Assembly (NCBI GenBank): GCA_016200585.1
Contig: JACQEN010000105.1
Location: 1 to 37,509 of the forward strand
Direction of reading: 5' to 3'
DNA: 37,509 nucleotides
From: Deltaproteobacteria bacterium
GTDB taxonomy: Bacteria > Desulfobacterota > Binatia > HRBIN30
In this document: positions 6,960 through 16,099 of the stretch, in pieces
Numbering within the stretch: the stretch's first letter is position 1
Layout of the letters: the number at the start of each line of letters is the position of its first letter
Made by a program: the position numbers and the translations under genes
Notes under the pieces: generated by a model
What the model was told of the DNA's origin: nothing
The model's database searches: none
The model's input: the letters and a program-made list of their open reading frames with translations, nothing else

Positions 6960-8197
6960 CGACGGGTCGCGGTAGGTCGATTCGATGGGTGCTGTTGCTG
7001 CTCGTGTTGGGCGGCGCACGCGCCGGGGCTCAGTCTCTCGACCAACGAATTCCCGGTCTCTTTGGCGGGACCTTCAACACCTCGGTTTCTCCCCTCGGTC
7101 AAACCGATCTGCAGCGGTCGCGGGTCGCCGATCGCTTCCGCGGTCTGTCCGCCACGCTTTCGTCAGCACATTCGCAGATCCCGCTGCCGTCGGCGAGCGG
7201 CGCCTTCCGCTTCGAATTCGACGACGACCTCGACAGCTACGTACGGCGCGATCAGAGCTTGGGACCGACGATCGCCGAGCGTGCCGAAACCCTCGGGGCA
7301 CGCACCTGGGCGTTCAGCACTTCGTACACCCACATCGACTTCGACAGCTTGGAAGGCGAATCGCTCGGCGCGTTGCGGTCGTCACAACCGGCACTATCCC
7401 AATCCTACCTGGCCGGGCTTCCTGTGTCGGACCGCGTCCGAGCGCAAGACAACACCCTAGACACGAAGCTCAATCTGAGCCTGGCATTTGATCAGTTCTT
7501 TGTAACCGCCGCGTATGGCATCACGGATTCGATCGATGCGAGCATGAGCCTGTCACTCGTGCGCGTCCACTTGAAGGGCATTGCCGATGCCCAAATCAGT
7601 GACCCCAACGGCGACCAGGGAGCCTACTTCACATTCTCACAGAAGGGCCTAGTGGTGGGTGGATCTGGACCCATTTGCTCCCATGATTTTCGCTGCTCTC
7701 ACGACGAATTCGACAGCACGAAATTCGGTACCGGCGACATCTTTCTGCGCTCGAAATGGCACTTCATGGATACCGAGTACGCCGACCTCGCGATGGCCGG
7801 TGTTCTCTCCATACCGACCGGCAACGCCGATGACTTTCTCGGATTTCACGACCCGACGTTCACGCCGTGGTTCATCGCCTCGAAGAACTTCGGCCGCTTC
7901 TCGCCGCACCTGAACCTCGGTTACGCGTTGCGCAGCGGCAAAGACGTCAGCCAGGCGCAGTGGATCGCCGGCGGCGATCTGTTCGCCTTCAAATGGTTGA
8001 CACTCACCGCCGATTTCCTGGGCTTCCACGACGACAAGCGCGACGGAATCAACGACGACGTGCTGCAATCGGCGGTCGGATTCAAGCTGAATCCGTTCGA
8101 CCAATGGGTCATCGCCGGGACCTTTCAATTCCCACTCAACAACGATGGGCTGCGCTCCAATGTGATCTACTCGGCACAGATCGAATACGCGTTTTGA
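6956..8197 (+). CDS. Outer-membrane beta-barrel (transporter-like) protein
   Basis: This 413-residue protein has a cleavable signal peptide (RWVLLLLVLGGARAGAQS, cleavage near AGA-QS). The rest alternates short amphipathic strands rich in aromatic residues (WAFSTSYTHIDF, FFVTAAYGITDSIDASMSL, HLNLGYALRSG, WVIAGTFQFPLN) and ends in a terminal aromatic, EYAF, as expected for a BAM-inserted barrel. The pattern is close to the 'transporter' family related to phenol-degradation MetA (PF13557), which gives no substrate. Its ATG overlaps the caspase TGA (ATGA, 6956-6959), so the two are translationally coupled; the barrel may be the caspase's exit route, anchor or partner, which is inference. A short non-family insertion with two Cys (ICSHDFRCSHDE) sits at about residues 240-251 and could form an external loop disulfide. 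Confidence 0.8.
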   Translation: MTTGRGRSIRWVLLLLVLGGARAGAQSLDQRIPGLFGGTFNTSVSPLGQTDLQRSRVADRFRGLSATLSSAHSQIPLPSASGAFRFEFDDDLDSYVRRDQSLGPTIAERAETLGARTWAFSTSYTHIDFDSLEGESLGALRSSQPALSQSYLAGLPVSDRVRAQDNTLDTKLNLSLAFDQFFVTAAYGITDSIDASMSLSLVRVHLKGIADAQISDPNGDQGAYFTFSQKGLVVGGSGPICSHDFRCSHDEFDSTKFGTGDIFLRSKWHFMDTEYADLAMAGVLSIPTGNADDFLGFHDPTFTPWFIASKNFGRFSPHLNLGYALRSGKDVSQAQWIAGGDLFAFKWLTLTADFLGFHDDKRDGINDDVLQSAVGFKLNPFDQWVIAGTFQFPLNNDGLRSNVIYSAQIEYAF

Positions 8198-8345
8198 ATT
8201 TCAAGGACTTGAATCCATCCGTTTGTCGCCAACCGTGTGAAGTAATGGAATTCCTCTCGTGCGTTTCCGGTGTCATGATCCCCTAAAGACGGGATGCGCG
8301 CACTTCTTTCTTGCGTGCTAGTTTGACAACGAAAAGGGGCGAACA

Positions 8346-8525
8346 ATGACTGCATTGGCATATAGAGATGTACTGGTTTTCGACGACGAGGGCGTGCTCA
8401 AGGACGGTAGTCGCCTATCGTTGAGGCGTTCGCTGCGCGTGATCAGCAACAAACGATCGGGCCGTGTGAACCCGTCGGGACAGCGTCAGGTTGCACGTAT
8501 GCGCCTGGTGGGTCCGAAAGCCTAA
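8346..8525 (+). CDS. Small basic protein, 59 aa, unknown
   Basis: A complete ORF runs from ATG 8346 to TAA 8525 and encodes 59 residues beginning MTALAYRDVLVFDDEGVLKD and continuing with a Ser/Arg-rich half (RLSLRRSLRVISNKRSGRV). An AAAAGGGG purine run 7-14 nt upstream is a good ribosome site. The protein is basic (many Arg/Lys in the second half), with no signal peptide or transmembrane segment. It is followed 58 nt later by a strong hairpin with a T-rich tail, consistent with an independent single-gene transcript. I do not recognise a family; it could be a nucleic-acid-binding small protein. It is reported because start, stop, ribosome site and terminator all agree. Confidence 0.5.
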   Translation: MTALAYRDVLVFDDEGVLKDGSRLSLRRSLRVISNKRSGRVNPSGQRQVARMRLVGPKA

Positions 8526-8583
8526 GCCACTTCCGCATCGATCGTTTGTTTTGCTTCCTCAGTACCACTAGCCCTGAGATACA

Positions 8584-8624
8584 AGTGGGCGACTGCACAG
8601 GGCAGCCGCCCACTCTTTCGATCT
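8584..8624 (+). terminator. Rho-independent terminator after the 59-aa gene
   Basis: The outer stem AGTGGGCG (8584-8591) pairs with CGCCCACT (8607-8614). Inside it CTGC pairs with GCAG across an ACAGG loop, giving about 12 base pairs with one A-C mismatch. It is followed by CTTTCGATCTT, a moderately T-rich tail. It lies 58 nt after the TAA of the 59-residue ORF and in the same direction. Confidence 0.65.
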
Positions 8625-8625
8625 T

Positions 8626-8867
8626 CCGACGAGTCGTCGGGTGGACACGCGCTCACAGGGTCAAAATGATGGCGTTGTGTTGTCAATCATCAGGGTGGGA
8701 CCGGTCCCCTCGCAGCTCTCCACGGTGTTCACGTATTGCCTGTCGGCCTTGGCACGGAATTTCCTAGTTCCTTCCTTGATTGTCCCGGACGAGAGTGGGG
8801 TGTTGTCGAATTTGTGAGGGGTGGCTTCGTCCTAAAGGGGTGTCTGCTTCACCTGAGGAGGAGCCAA
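8626..8867. other. Intergenic region with a 12-bp perfect palindrome
   Basis: No gene is supported here (together with 8526-8583 it makes a gap of 342 bp between two small genes). The only structured element is the perfect palindrome GGGACCGGTCCC at 8697-8708, which could be an operator for the 49-residue gene at 8868. The stretch TGTCGAATTTGTGAGG near 8806 is AT-richer and may be part of its promoter, but no convincing -35/-10 pair was found. Confidence 0.35.
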
Positions 8868-9017
8868 ATGACGAAACAAACAACCGCTAGTTTGACGCTT
8901 TGGGATCTAGTGAAAACCGTGCAGGATACGGCTGGATCGGATTGTGAAGCGGTGGCTGTGCTGGCTCACCTTTTCGAAACCCGTCGCGTTACGTACCCAC
9001 ACATCGAAAGTCGTTGA
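8868..9017 (+). CDS. Small acidic protein, 49 aa, unknown
   Basis: The ATG at 8868 follows a near-perfect Shine-Dalgarno sequence, GAGGAGGAG, with about 5 nt spacing, one of the strongest ribosome sites in the window. The 49 residues (MTKQTTASLTLWDLVKTVQD...) form what looks like one or two amphipathic helices: LTLWDLVKTVQDTAG, then CEAVAVLAHLFETRRV. There is no signal peptide. Small proteins of the shape 'LWDLVKTV...EAVAVLAHLFETRRV' look like short conserved hypotheticals of the xxLVxxVxxxxxxDxEVVAxVxxLVxxxRV type that I have seen in deltaproteobacterial genomes, but no function is known to me. A hairpin begins right at its stop codon. Confidence 0.6.
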   Translation: MTKQTTASLTLWDLVKTVQDTAGSDCEAVAVLAHLFETRRVTYPHIESR

Positions 9018-9040
9018 AGGCCATTTCGGCCTTGCCTTCT
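9017..9040 (+). terminator. Hairpin at the stop of the 49-aa gene
   Basis: AAGGCC (9017-9022) and GGCCTT (9028-9033) form a 6-bp stem with an ATTTC loop, followed by GCCTTCT. The stem starts on the last base of the TGA. It is short and its tail is only weakly T-rich, so it is a weak intrinsic terminator at best. Confidence 0.45.
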
Positions 9041-9103
9041 GAATTGATCGATCAAATCAGCGACCGCGTGGCAGCTGCGGCAACTGTTTGCTAGCTTCGG
9101 CCG

Positions 9104-9697
9104 GTGCTTGACCGTTTGTTTCGTCTCGCTCTTCTGCAGCTCATTCTTTTCGGGATCAGCTGCGCTCGCGTCGACGCGATGGTTGCGCTCAAGCGCGACT
9201 TCGCCGACCTGGTTGCTCGCTCCGAGCAAATTGTCGTCGGCACTGTAGTCAAGGTTGAAGTCGGCGAAAGTGCCGACGGTTCCCCGCGTACCTTCGTTAC
9301 CCTTGCCGATCTTTCGGTTCTCAAGGGTTCAGTCGGCAAGGAGCTGACGTTGCAGTTTTACGGCGGCCAGCAAGGCGAAACGTCCACGAGCATCTCCGAT
9401 ATGCCCCAGTTCAGCGAAGGGGATCGCGTGGTTCTGTTTGTCGCGGGTAACGGGCGCGCGGTTTGCCCTCTGGTTGGCCTCTGGCAAGGGCGCTTTCGCG
9501 TGCGCTTTGACGCCGAGCGCAATGCGGACGTCATCGATGCCGATGACGGGCGTGTCGTGGTGGGCCGCAGCCAACGTGATCTGCACTTCGCACGCACCGG
9601 GGACGCTAGTGCGAAGCCCGTCACTGTCGACGAGTTTCGCCAGATGGTAACCGACGAGCTCGCCCATCCGTCGCGTCCGGAGGCTACTCAACCGTGA
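9104..9697 (+). CDS. Secreted protein of unknown function, partner of matrixin protease
   Basis: This 197-residue protein starts at GTG 9104 and has a signal peptide (LDRLFRLALLQLILFGISCARVDA). The mature part begins with a helix (LKRDFADLVARSEQIVVGTV) and then a beta-rich domain: VVGTVVKVEV, TFVTLADLSVLKGSVGKELTLQF, GDRVVLFVAGNG, GLWQGRFRVRF. The 'adLvarSeqIvvGtV...vLKG..g..l.l...GG' layout recurs in secreted bacterial proteins found beside matrixin-type proteases; I know no experimental function. The domain looks like an OB-type beta barrel. It shares a GTGA overlap with the protease gene, so the pair is made together. It could be the protease's inhibitor, chaperone or substrate; the sequence does not decide. 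A possible lipobox (FGISC) is in the wrong context for certainty. Confidence 0.7.
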   Translation: MLDRLFRLALLQLILFGISCARVDAMVALKRDFADLVARSEQIVVGTVVKVEVGESADGSPRTFVTLADLSVLKGSVGKELTLQFYGGQQGETSTSISDMPQFSEGDRVVLFVAGNGRAVCPLVGLWQGRFRVRFDAERNADVIDADDGRVVVGRSQRDLHFARTGDASAKPVTVDEFRQMVTDELAHPSRPEATQP

Positions 9698-10572
9698 TCG
9701 ATCATGGGAGGGCAACCGCTCAGCGGCGTACGCGGCTGGGTGTCGGTCGCCCGGTCCTAGCCGTCTTTCTCGGGATGCTGGCTTTGGTCGGTCTGGTAGC
9801 GAGCACCTCGGCGTATGTTTGCATCAAGAGCGGCAACGGTCCGTGCGCCCACTGGGCCAGCGGTCAAGCCAACATGACAACCTTCCTCGGTAGTCCGTCG
9901 CGTACGCTGCTGAACGGTACGCATTCATGGGACGAAAACGCCGTCCTGGCTGCCAACGATTGGAATGCGCAAAACGGTGGCTTTCATTTCGACGTCGCCA
10001 CCGGGGTCAATTTCAACAATCCTTGCGGCCCACGTGGCCCCGGTCATCCGTGCCCGAACACCGGACCGGCTGGAGACAATCCGATTTTCTATACGCCAAA
10101 CATCTGTGGAATGGACTTCGGCGACGCCATCGAGGTGACCCTCAACTGCTGGTCCCCCGACAGCGGGGCGATGATCAACGCTCCCGTGTTCGTGCGATCG
10201 ACGGTGCAGTGGAATGCCTACGACGGTCCAATCCAGCGTGACATCAATCAAGTGCCCATCTACGATATTCGCCGCGTCTTGCTCCACGAGCTCGGGCACG
10301 TACTTGGGTTGGATCATCCGGATGTGAACGGGCAACACGTCGTAGCGATCATGAACAGCCAAGTCAGCAACATCGATCGTTTGCAACCCGACGACATTGC
10401 CGGACTGTTCTCACTCTACGCTCCGGGCACCGGGCCAAGCCAAAACCTGACGCCGACCTCCGGCTGCCAGGTGACCACCCCGGCTGCATCATGGACGGGA
10501 ATCGCGACGATTGGACTCGCGCTCCTGCTGATCAGCCGAAGATCGCGATCATCGCACTGCCAGCGGCGATGA
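9694..10572 (+). CDS. Matrixin-family (M10-like) zinc metalloprotease with C-terminal anchor
   Basis: This 292-residue protein has an N-terminal export segment (about 19-41). The metzincin zinc site HELGHVLGLDH is at residues 198-208 (His198, Glu199, His202, His208), and a Met-turn follows in AIMNSQ (Met220), so the catalytic apparatus is complete. Cys pairs (43/51, 111/120, 138/152) suggest disulfides in an exported enzyme. The C-terminus has an anchor: GCQ, a hydrophobic helix 266-281 (SWTGIATIGLALLLIS) and a basic tail RRSRSSHCQRR, the layout of PEP-CTERM/MYXO-CTERM-like sorting signals, with a Cys before the helix as in MYXO-CTERM. The GTG start overlaps the upstream gene's TGA (GTGA). 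The 3' end overlaps the convergent EamA gene by 41 bp, an unusually deep tail-to-tail overlap. Confidence 0.88.
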   Translation: MIDHGRATAQRRTRLGVGRPVLAVFLGMLALVGLVASTSAYVCIKSGNGPCAHWASGQANMTTFLGSPSRTLLNGTHSWDENAVLAANDWNAQNGGFHFDVATGVNFNNPCGPRGPGHPCPNTGPAGDNPIFYTPNICGMDFGDAIEVTLNCWSPDSGAMINAPVFVRSTVQWNAYDGPIQRDINQVPIYDIRRVLLHELGHVLGLDHPDVNGQHVVAIMNSQVSNIDRLQPDDIAGLFSLYAPGTGPSQNLTPTSGCQVTTPAASWTGIATIGLALLLISRRSRSSHCQRR

Positions 10573-11392
10573 CGCCGGCTCCAACGAGCCGGTAGCGCGT
10601 TTCACCCTCACCCAAAACGAAACGTCCAAGCAGCACCCCAAAAACGATGCTGCATTGACGCAATCCCAGGACGTAGCTCGCCGGCGAAGCCGTCAGGGCC
10701 CACAAGATCAAAAGGTAGCCAAATGCCCCGACTACTCCGCTGAACAGCATCGAACGCCCGTTACTGCGGAACTCGGCTCTGACTCGTGCCAAGGATCTGC
10801 TTCCGAGCCAGAGCGCCAATAGGAGCGATTCACCGAGGCTCAGGAGGTAGAGATATAAGAACGGCGGCGTGACCTGCACGCCCTGCTTGTCGATGATCGT
10901 GAAGCCGGCGACGAACAACGCCGTCGTAAGCGCGTAGCGGGTTACCGGCGCAAACCAGACCGCTCGCAGGCCCTGCGATCGCACTGCGGGAAGTTGCAAC
11001 AACAACACGCCGAAGCCCGCCAGAAGTGTGCCACTCACCCCGGCTGCCGTCAGCACGCCGCGCGTCGTCATCAGGTCCCACCCCGCCACCAACACAGGCG
11101 CCGTACGACTGAGCGGGTAAGCAACCGAGAGGTCTCCGGCATCGTAGGCCTTCAGCAGATAGATGGCGTAGAAGACGTGCGTGATCGCCGACAAGCTGAT
11201 CCATAACCACGACAGCTTCGACAGCGTCACGCCGATCGATAGCCAAAGAGCTACAGGTCCGTAAACGCAGGCCAGCACGATTCCTTGACCGAGAAAGAAT
11301 CCCCAGCGATCGCCGCTGCCTTTGTTGAACAAGTTCCACAACGCGTGCAGCAAGGCGGAAAACAAAACGACGGCAATCGCGGTCCCGGACAT
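10532..11392 (-). CDS. EamA/DMT-superfamily transporter
   Basis: This 286-residue protein has ten predicted transmembrane helices arranged as two EamA repeats, roughly residues 1-135 and 150-286. It begins SGTAIAVVLFSALLHALWN, matching the first helix of the drug/metabolite transporter superfamily, where the A.lHA.WN motif is common in EamA proteins. The second repeat ends with the typical 'RQCSIVFGVLLGRFVLGEGETRYRLVGAGVIAAG' block. The direction (export or import) and substrate are unknown. The gene is convergent with the matrixin gene and overlaps it by 41 bp; a 151 bp divergent gap separates its start from the VOC gene. Confidence 0.88.
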   Translation of the reverse strand: MSGTAIAVVLFSALLHALWNLFNKGSGDRWGFFLGQGIVLACVYGPVALWLSIGVTLSKLSWLWISLSAITHVFYAIYLLKAYDAGDLSVAYPLSRTAPVLVAGWDLMTTRGVLTAAGVSGTLLAGFGVLLLQLPAVRSQGLRAVWFAPVTRYALTTALFVAGFTIIDKQGVQVTPPFLYLYLLSLGESLLLALWLGSRSLARVRAEFRSNGRSMLFSGVVGAFGYLLILWALTASPASYVLGLRQCSIVFGVLLGRFVLGEGETRYRLVGAGVIAAGSAMIAIFG

Positions 11393-11543
11393 GCAACCGG
11401 CTACGCTAGCAAGGTTTAGCTGTGGGGAACATCGCGGCGATTCACGCCCTTGAGCGTCTCGATGAGGATGTCAGGGCTCTGCTGCGAGCTTCATGGACAG
11501 CCAGGCCGGTCGGTGTCAGGATGCCGGCGCCAGGGAAGAAGGA

Positions 11544-11948
11544 ATGCTCAAGGCGATCTCACTCGATCACTTCGTTCTGCGCGTTCGCGATCTCGACGCA
11601 GCGCTGCGTTTCTACCACGACATCCTCGGCCTGCCGATCGAGTGGCTCGACGAATACCGTGCCGGCGCACGCCCGTTTGTCTCCGCGCGCGTCGGCGGGC
11701 AGCTCATCGATCTCGTACCCGACCCGACGTACGACCCAGCCGAGAGCGCCTACAAAGGCGGCTATCTGCACTGCTGCATCGAGATCGAGGGGAAGCTCAT
11801 TGAAATCGTCCCCTGGCTGGCGCAACGCGGCGTCGAGGTGATCGAATCCGAGCCCGTTTCGCGAATGGGGGCACGCGGGATCGGACTATCGATCTACGTC
11901 AAAGATCCCGACGGCTACATCGTTGAGCTGAAGGAGCGCCACGCATGA
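11544..11948 (+). CDS. VOC-family (glyoxalase/bleomycin-resistance fold) protein
   Basis: This 134-residue protein is the size of a single vicinal-oxygen-chelate unit with two beta-alpha-beta-beta-beta modules. The first module starts ISLDHFVLRVRDLDAALRFY and the second includes GYLHCCIEIEG and ends SIYVKDPDGYIVELKE. The likely metal ligands are His9 (DHFVLRV), the His of YLHC and the Glu of VELKE, the standard H-H-E set, so an enzymatic role (dioxygenase, isomerase or glyoxalase-like) is possible, but the substrate is not readable. ATG 11544 sits behind GAAGAAGGA. Its TGA overlaps the next gene's ATG (ATGA), coupling it to the M20 peptidase. Confidence 0.85.
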   Translation: MLKAISLDHFVLRVRDLDAALRFYHDILGLPIEWLDEYRAGARPFVSARVGGQLIDLVPDPTYDPAESAYKGGYLHCCIEIEGKLIEIVPWLAQRGVEVIESEPVSRMGARGIGLSIYVKDPDGYIVELKERHA

Positions 11949-13348
11949 ACCGTGATCCCCGCAAGCTGCTGCTCGTCTTCTCGATCTTCCTGACGGTGAC
12001 GGTGTCGAGAGGATCTTACGCCGACGAGATCGAATGGGCGGGAGTTGAAAAGGAAGCTGCGACGTTTCTCAGCGACTACATCGGGATCGACACAACCAAC
12101 CCGCCGGGCAACGAGGTCGCGGCGGCGCATTTCCTTGCCGAGCGTTTCAACGCCGCGGGAATCGCCGCACAGGTCTTCGAATCGCAGCCTGGTCGGGGAT
12201 CTGTTCTGGCCAAACTGCCCGGTCGCGGCAATGCCCGGCCAATCATCTTGCTCAACCACCTCGACGTCGTGCCGGCGAATCGAGCCGAGTGGGAGACACC
12301 GCCGTTTGATGGTATCCTGCGCAACGGTGCGGTCTTCGGACGCGGTGCACTCGACTGCAAAGGAGTCGGCACGATCGAAGCGATGGCGCTGCTGCTGCTC
12401 AAGCGCCAGGGCGTCGAGCTCAAGCGCGATGTCGTCTTCCTCGCCACCGCCGACGAAGAGACCGGCGGAAAGCTTGGAGCCGGCTGGATGGTCGACCACC
12501 ATTTCGACAAGCTCGCCAACGCCGAATTTCTGCTCAATGAGGGCGGGCACATTCACGCTGCAGCCAATGGCAAGCGGGTCTACGAGGTGGCCGTATCGGA
12601 AAAAACTCCCTGCTGGTTGCGGCTTACAGCCACCGGCAAGCCCGGCCACGGTTCGGCACCGGCGCGCGTCACCGCCGTCACAGCCTTGGTGCATGGGCTC
12701 GAAAAGCTGAGCGCGTACAAGGCACCGATCACCGTCACTCCCGAGGTGCAAGCGTACTACGCCGCCCTTGCCCCCATGCAGACCGCGGAGCTGCGAACGC
12801 GCTACGCCGATCTGCGTGGCTCTCTCAAGAACGACGCGTTTCGCCAGGAGTTCCTCGGCGATGCTCACAACGCGGCAATGGTTCAAAATACGTGCACGCC
12901 GACCGTGCTCAACGCCAGTCAGAAGACCAACGTCATTCCGCGAACGGCAACCGCCGAGCTCGATTGCCGCCTCTTGCCCGGGCAAGACCCAACCGAGTTC
13001 CTCAAGAAGGTTGGCGATCTGATCGGCGATCCAACCATCCAGGTCGAAACCTTGCTCAACTTCCCGCCGTCGTCGTCGCCGACGAACAACGCTCTCTATC
13101 GCAGCGTTCAGAGTATGGCGGAAGCGGACGGCAGCTCCGTCGTGCCGGCGGTGTTGACCGGCTTTACCGACAGCCACTACTTCCGCGACAAAGGCATTGT
13201 CAGTTACGGATTCTTGCCGCTGACCCTGAGTGACGAAGACACCCTCGGCGAACACGGGCTGAACGAACGTCTCGCCACCGAGCAACTGCGCGAAGGGACA
13301 CGGCGACTGCTTGCGCTATTGCAGATGTTGGATGGAAACGGCTCGTGA
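11945..13348 (+). CDS. Exported M20-family metallopeptidase
   Basis: This 467-residue protein has a signal peptide (LLLVFSIFLTVTVSRGSYA) and a complete M20 di-zinc site: His105 in LLNHLDVVP, Asp137 in GRGALDCKG, the general base/metal Glu pair 171-172 in TADEETGG, a downstream acidic ligand in NEGG (199-201), and the C-terminal His of LGEHGLNE. The dimerisation ('lid') domain lies in the middle and holds the conserved GKPGHGSAP with His235. Family members are carboxypeptidases, dipeptidases or acylases. The combination of export and the long lid insertion (about 250-320) resembles secreted Gly-X-type carboxypeptidases, but substrate is inferred. It is coupled by ATGA to the cytoplasmic VOC gene, a mixed-location pair without an obvious shared pathway. 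Confidence 0.88.
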   Translation: MNRDPRKLLLVFSIFLTVTVSRGSYADEIEWAGVEKEAATFLSDYIGIDTTNPPGNEVAAAHFLAERFNAAGIAAQVFESQPGRGSVLAKLPGRGNARPIILLNHLDVVPANRAEWETPPFDGILRNGAVFGRGALDCKGVGTIEAMALLLLKRQGVELKRDVVFLATADEETGGKLGAGWMVDHHFDKLANAEFLLNEGGHIHAAANGKRVYEVAVSEKTPCWLRLTATGKPGHGSAPARVTAVTALVHGLEKLSAYKAPITVTPEVQAYYAALAPMQTAELRTRYADLRGSLKNDAFRQEFLGDAHNAAMVQNTCTPTVLNASQKTNVIPRTATAELDCRLLPGQDPTEFLKKVGDLIGDPTIQVETLLNFPPSSSPTNNALYRSVQSMAEADGSSVVPAVLTGFTDSHYFRDKGIVSYGFLPLTLSDEDTLGEHGLNERLATEQLREGTRRLLALLQMLDGNGS

Positions 13349-13390
13349 CGGACGTGCGGCCGCAGCACCGTTTGGTTCTCATGGTCTCGG

Positions 13391-13419
13391 AAGGATCGGG
13401 TCCTCAGGACCCAACCCTT
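13391..13419. terminator. Candidate bidirectional terminator between M20 peptidase and sdhB
   Basis: GGGTC (13398-13402) pairs with GACCC (13408-13412) across CTCAG, extended by AAGG at 13391 and CCTT at 13416 with a small internal loop. It lies in the 90 bp between the convergent ends of the M20 and sdhB genes. There is no clear T tract on either side, so termination is plausible only by position. Confidence 0.35.
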
Positions 13420-13438
13420 CAAAGTCCTGGGGCCCGTC

Positions 13439-14184
13439 TCATTTGTCCCCCCAGCTGGCTCGCATGTACTCGCGATTCAGCCGGGCAATGAAGCGTACGC
13501 TGATTTCCTTCGGGCACGCAGCTTCGCATTCGAAAGTGTTCGTGCAAGCGCCGAAGCCTTCTTTGTCCATCTGTGCGACCATGTTGAGGACACGTTGCTG
13601 ACGCTCCGGCTGGCCCTGCGGTAGGAGCGACAAATGGGATACCTTCGCCGCCACGAACAGCATGGCCGAAGCGTTCTTGCACGCCGCAACGCAAGCTCCA
13701 CAACCAATGCAGGCAGCTGCGTCCATCGCCAACTCTTGCTGTTCTTTGGCAATCGGCAACGCGTTGGCGTCGGGCGTACCACCGGTATTCACCGAGATGA
13801 AGCCGCCGGCTTGAATGATACGATCGAAAGCGCTGCGGTCGACGATCAGGTCGCGCAGGATCGGAAAACCCCGCGCGCGGAACGGCTCGACCGTGATCGT
13901 GTCGCCATCCTTGAAACGCCGCATGTAAAGCTGGCAGGTCGCCGCGCCTTTGCCGGGGCCATGCGGGATGCCGCTGACCACCAGCGAACACGTGCCGCAG
14001 ATACCCTCGCGGCAATCGCTCTCGAAGGCGACGGGCTCTTCGCCCTTTTCCACCAACTCGCGATTGAGGGCGTCGAGCATCTCCAGAAACGACATCTCTG
14101 CAACGACGTTGTCCTTCGTGTACGTCGCAAAGCCACCCGTCGCGGCGGCATTCTTCTGGCGCCAGATTTTCAGCGTCACGCGCA

Positions 14185-14185
<1 letters not shown>
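13439..14185 (-). CDS. sdhB: Succinate dehydrogenase/fumarate reductase iron-sulfur subunit
   Basis: This 248-residue subunit carries all three clusters of complex II. The N-terminal ferredoxin-type domain has the 2Fe-2S ligands in [10 protein letters not shown] with a fourth Cys in ATCQLY. The C-terminal domain has [11 protein letters not shown] for the 4Fe-4S cluster and [12 protein letters not shown] for the 3Fe-4S/4Fe-4S pair. It passes electrons from the flavoprotein's FAD to the membrane quinone. ATG 14185 is preceded by GAGGAG at good spacing; its first base is the last base of sdhA's TAA (TAATG). It is the last gene of the C-A-B operon. The order and the N-terminus ([11 protein letters not shown]) match the non-classical type found in Bacteroidetes, Chlorobi and some Deltaproteobacteria. 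Confidence 0.95.
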
Positions 14186-16098
<1,913 letters not shown>

Positions 16099-16099
16099 G

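Noticed and set aside
8258-8320. Possible riboswitch before the 59-residue gene (ATCCC-CTAAAGAC-GGGAT)
   Set aside because: Only a 5-bp stem is visible and none of the conserved cores of known riboswitch classes could be matched.
11915-13285. Minus-strand ORF of 456 codons antisense to the M20 peptidase
   Set aside because: The plus strand has the complete metal site and a signal peptide; the antisense frame is a codon-bias artefact.
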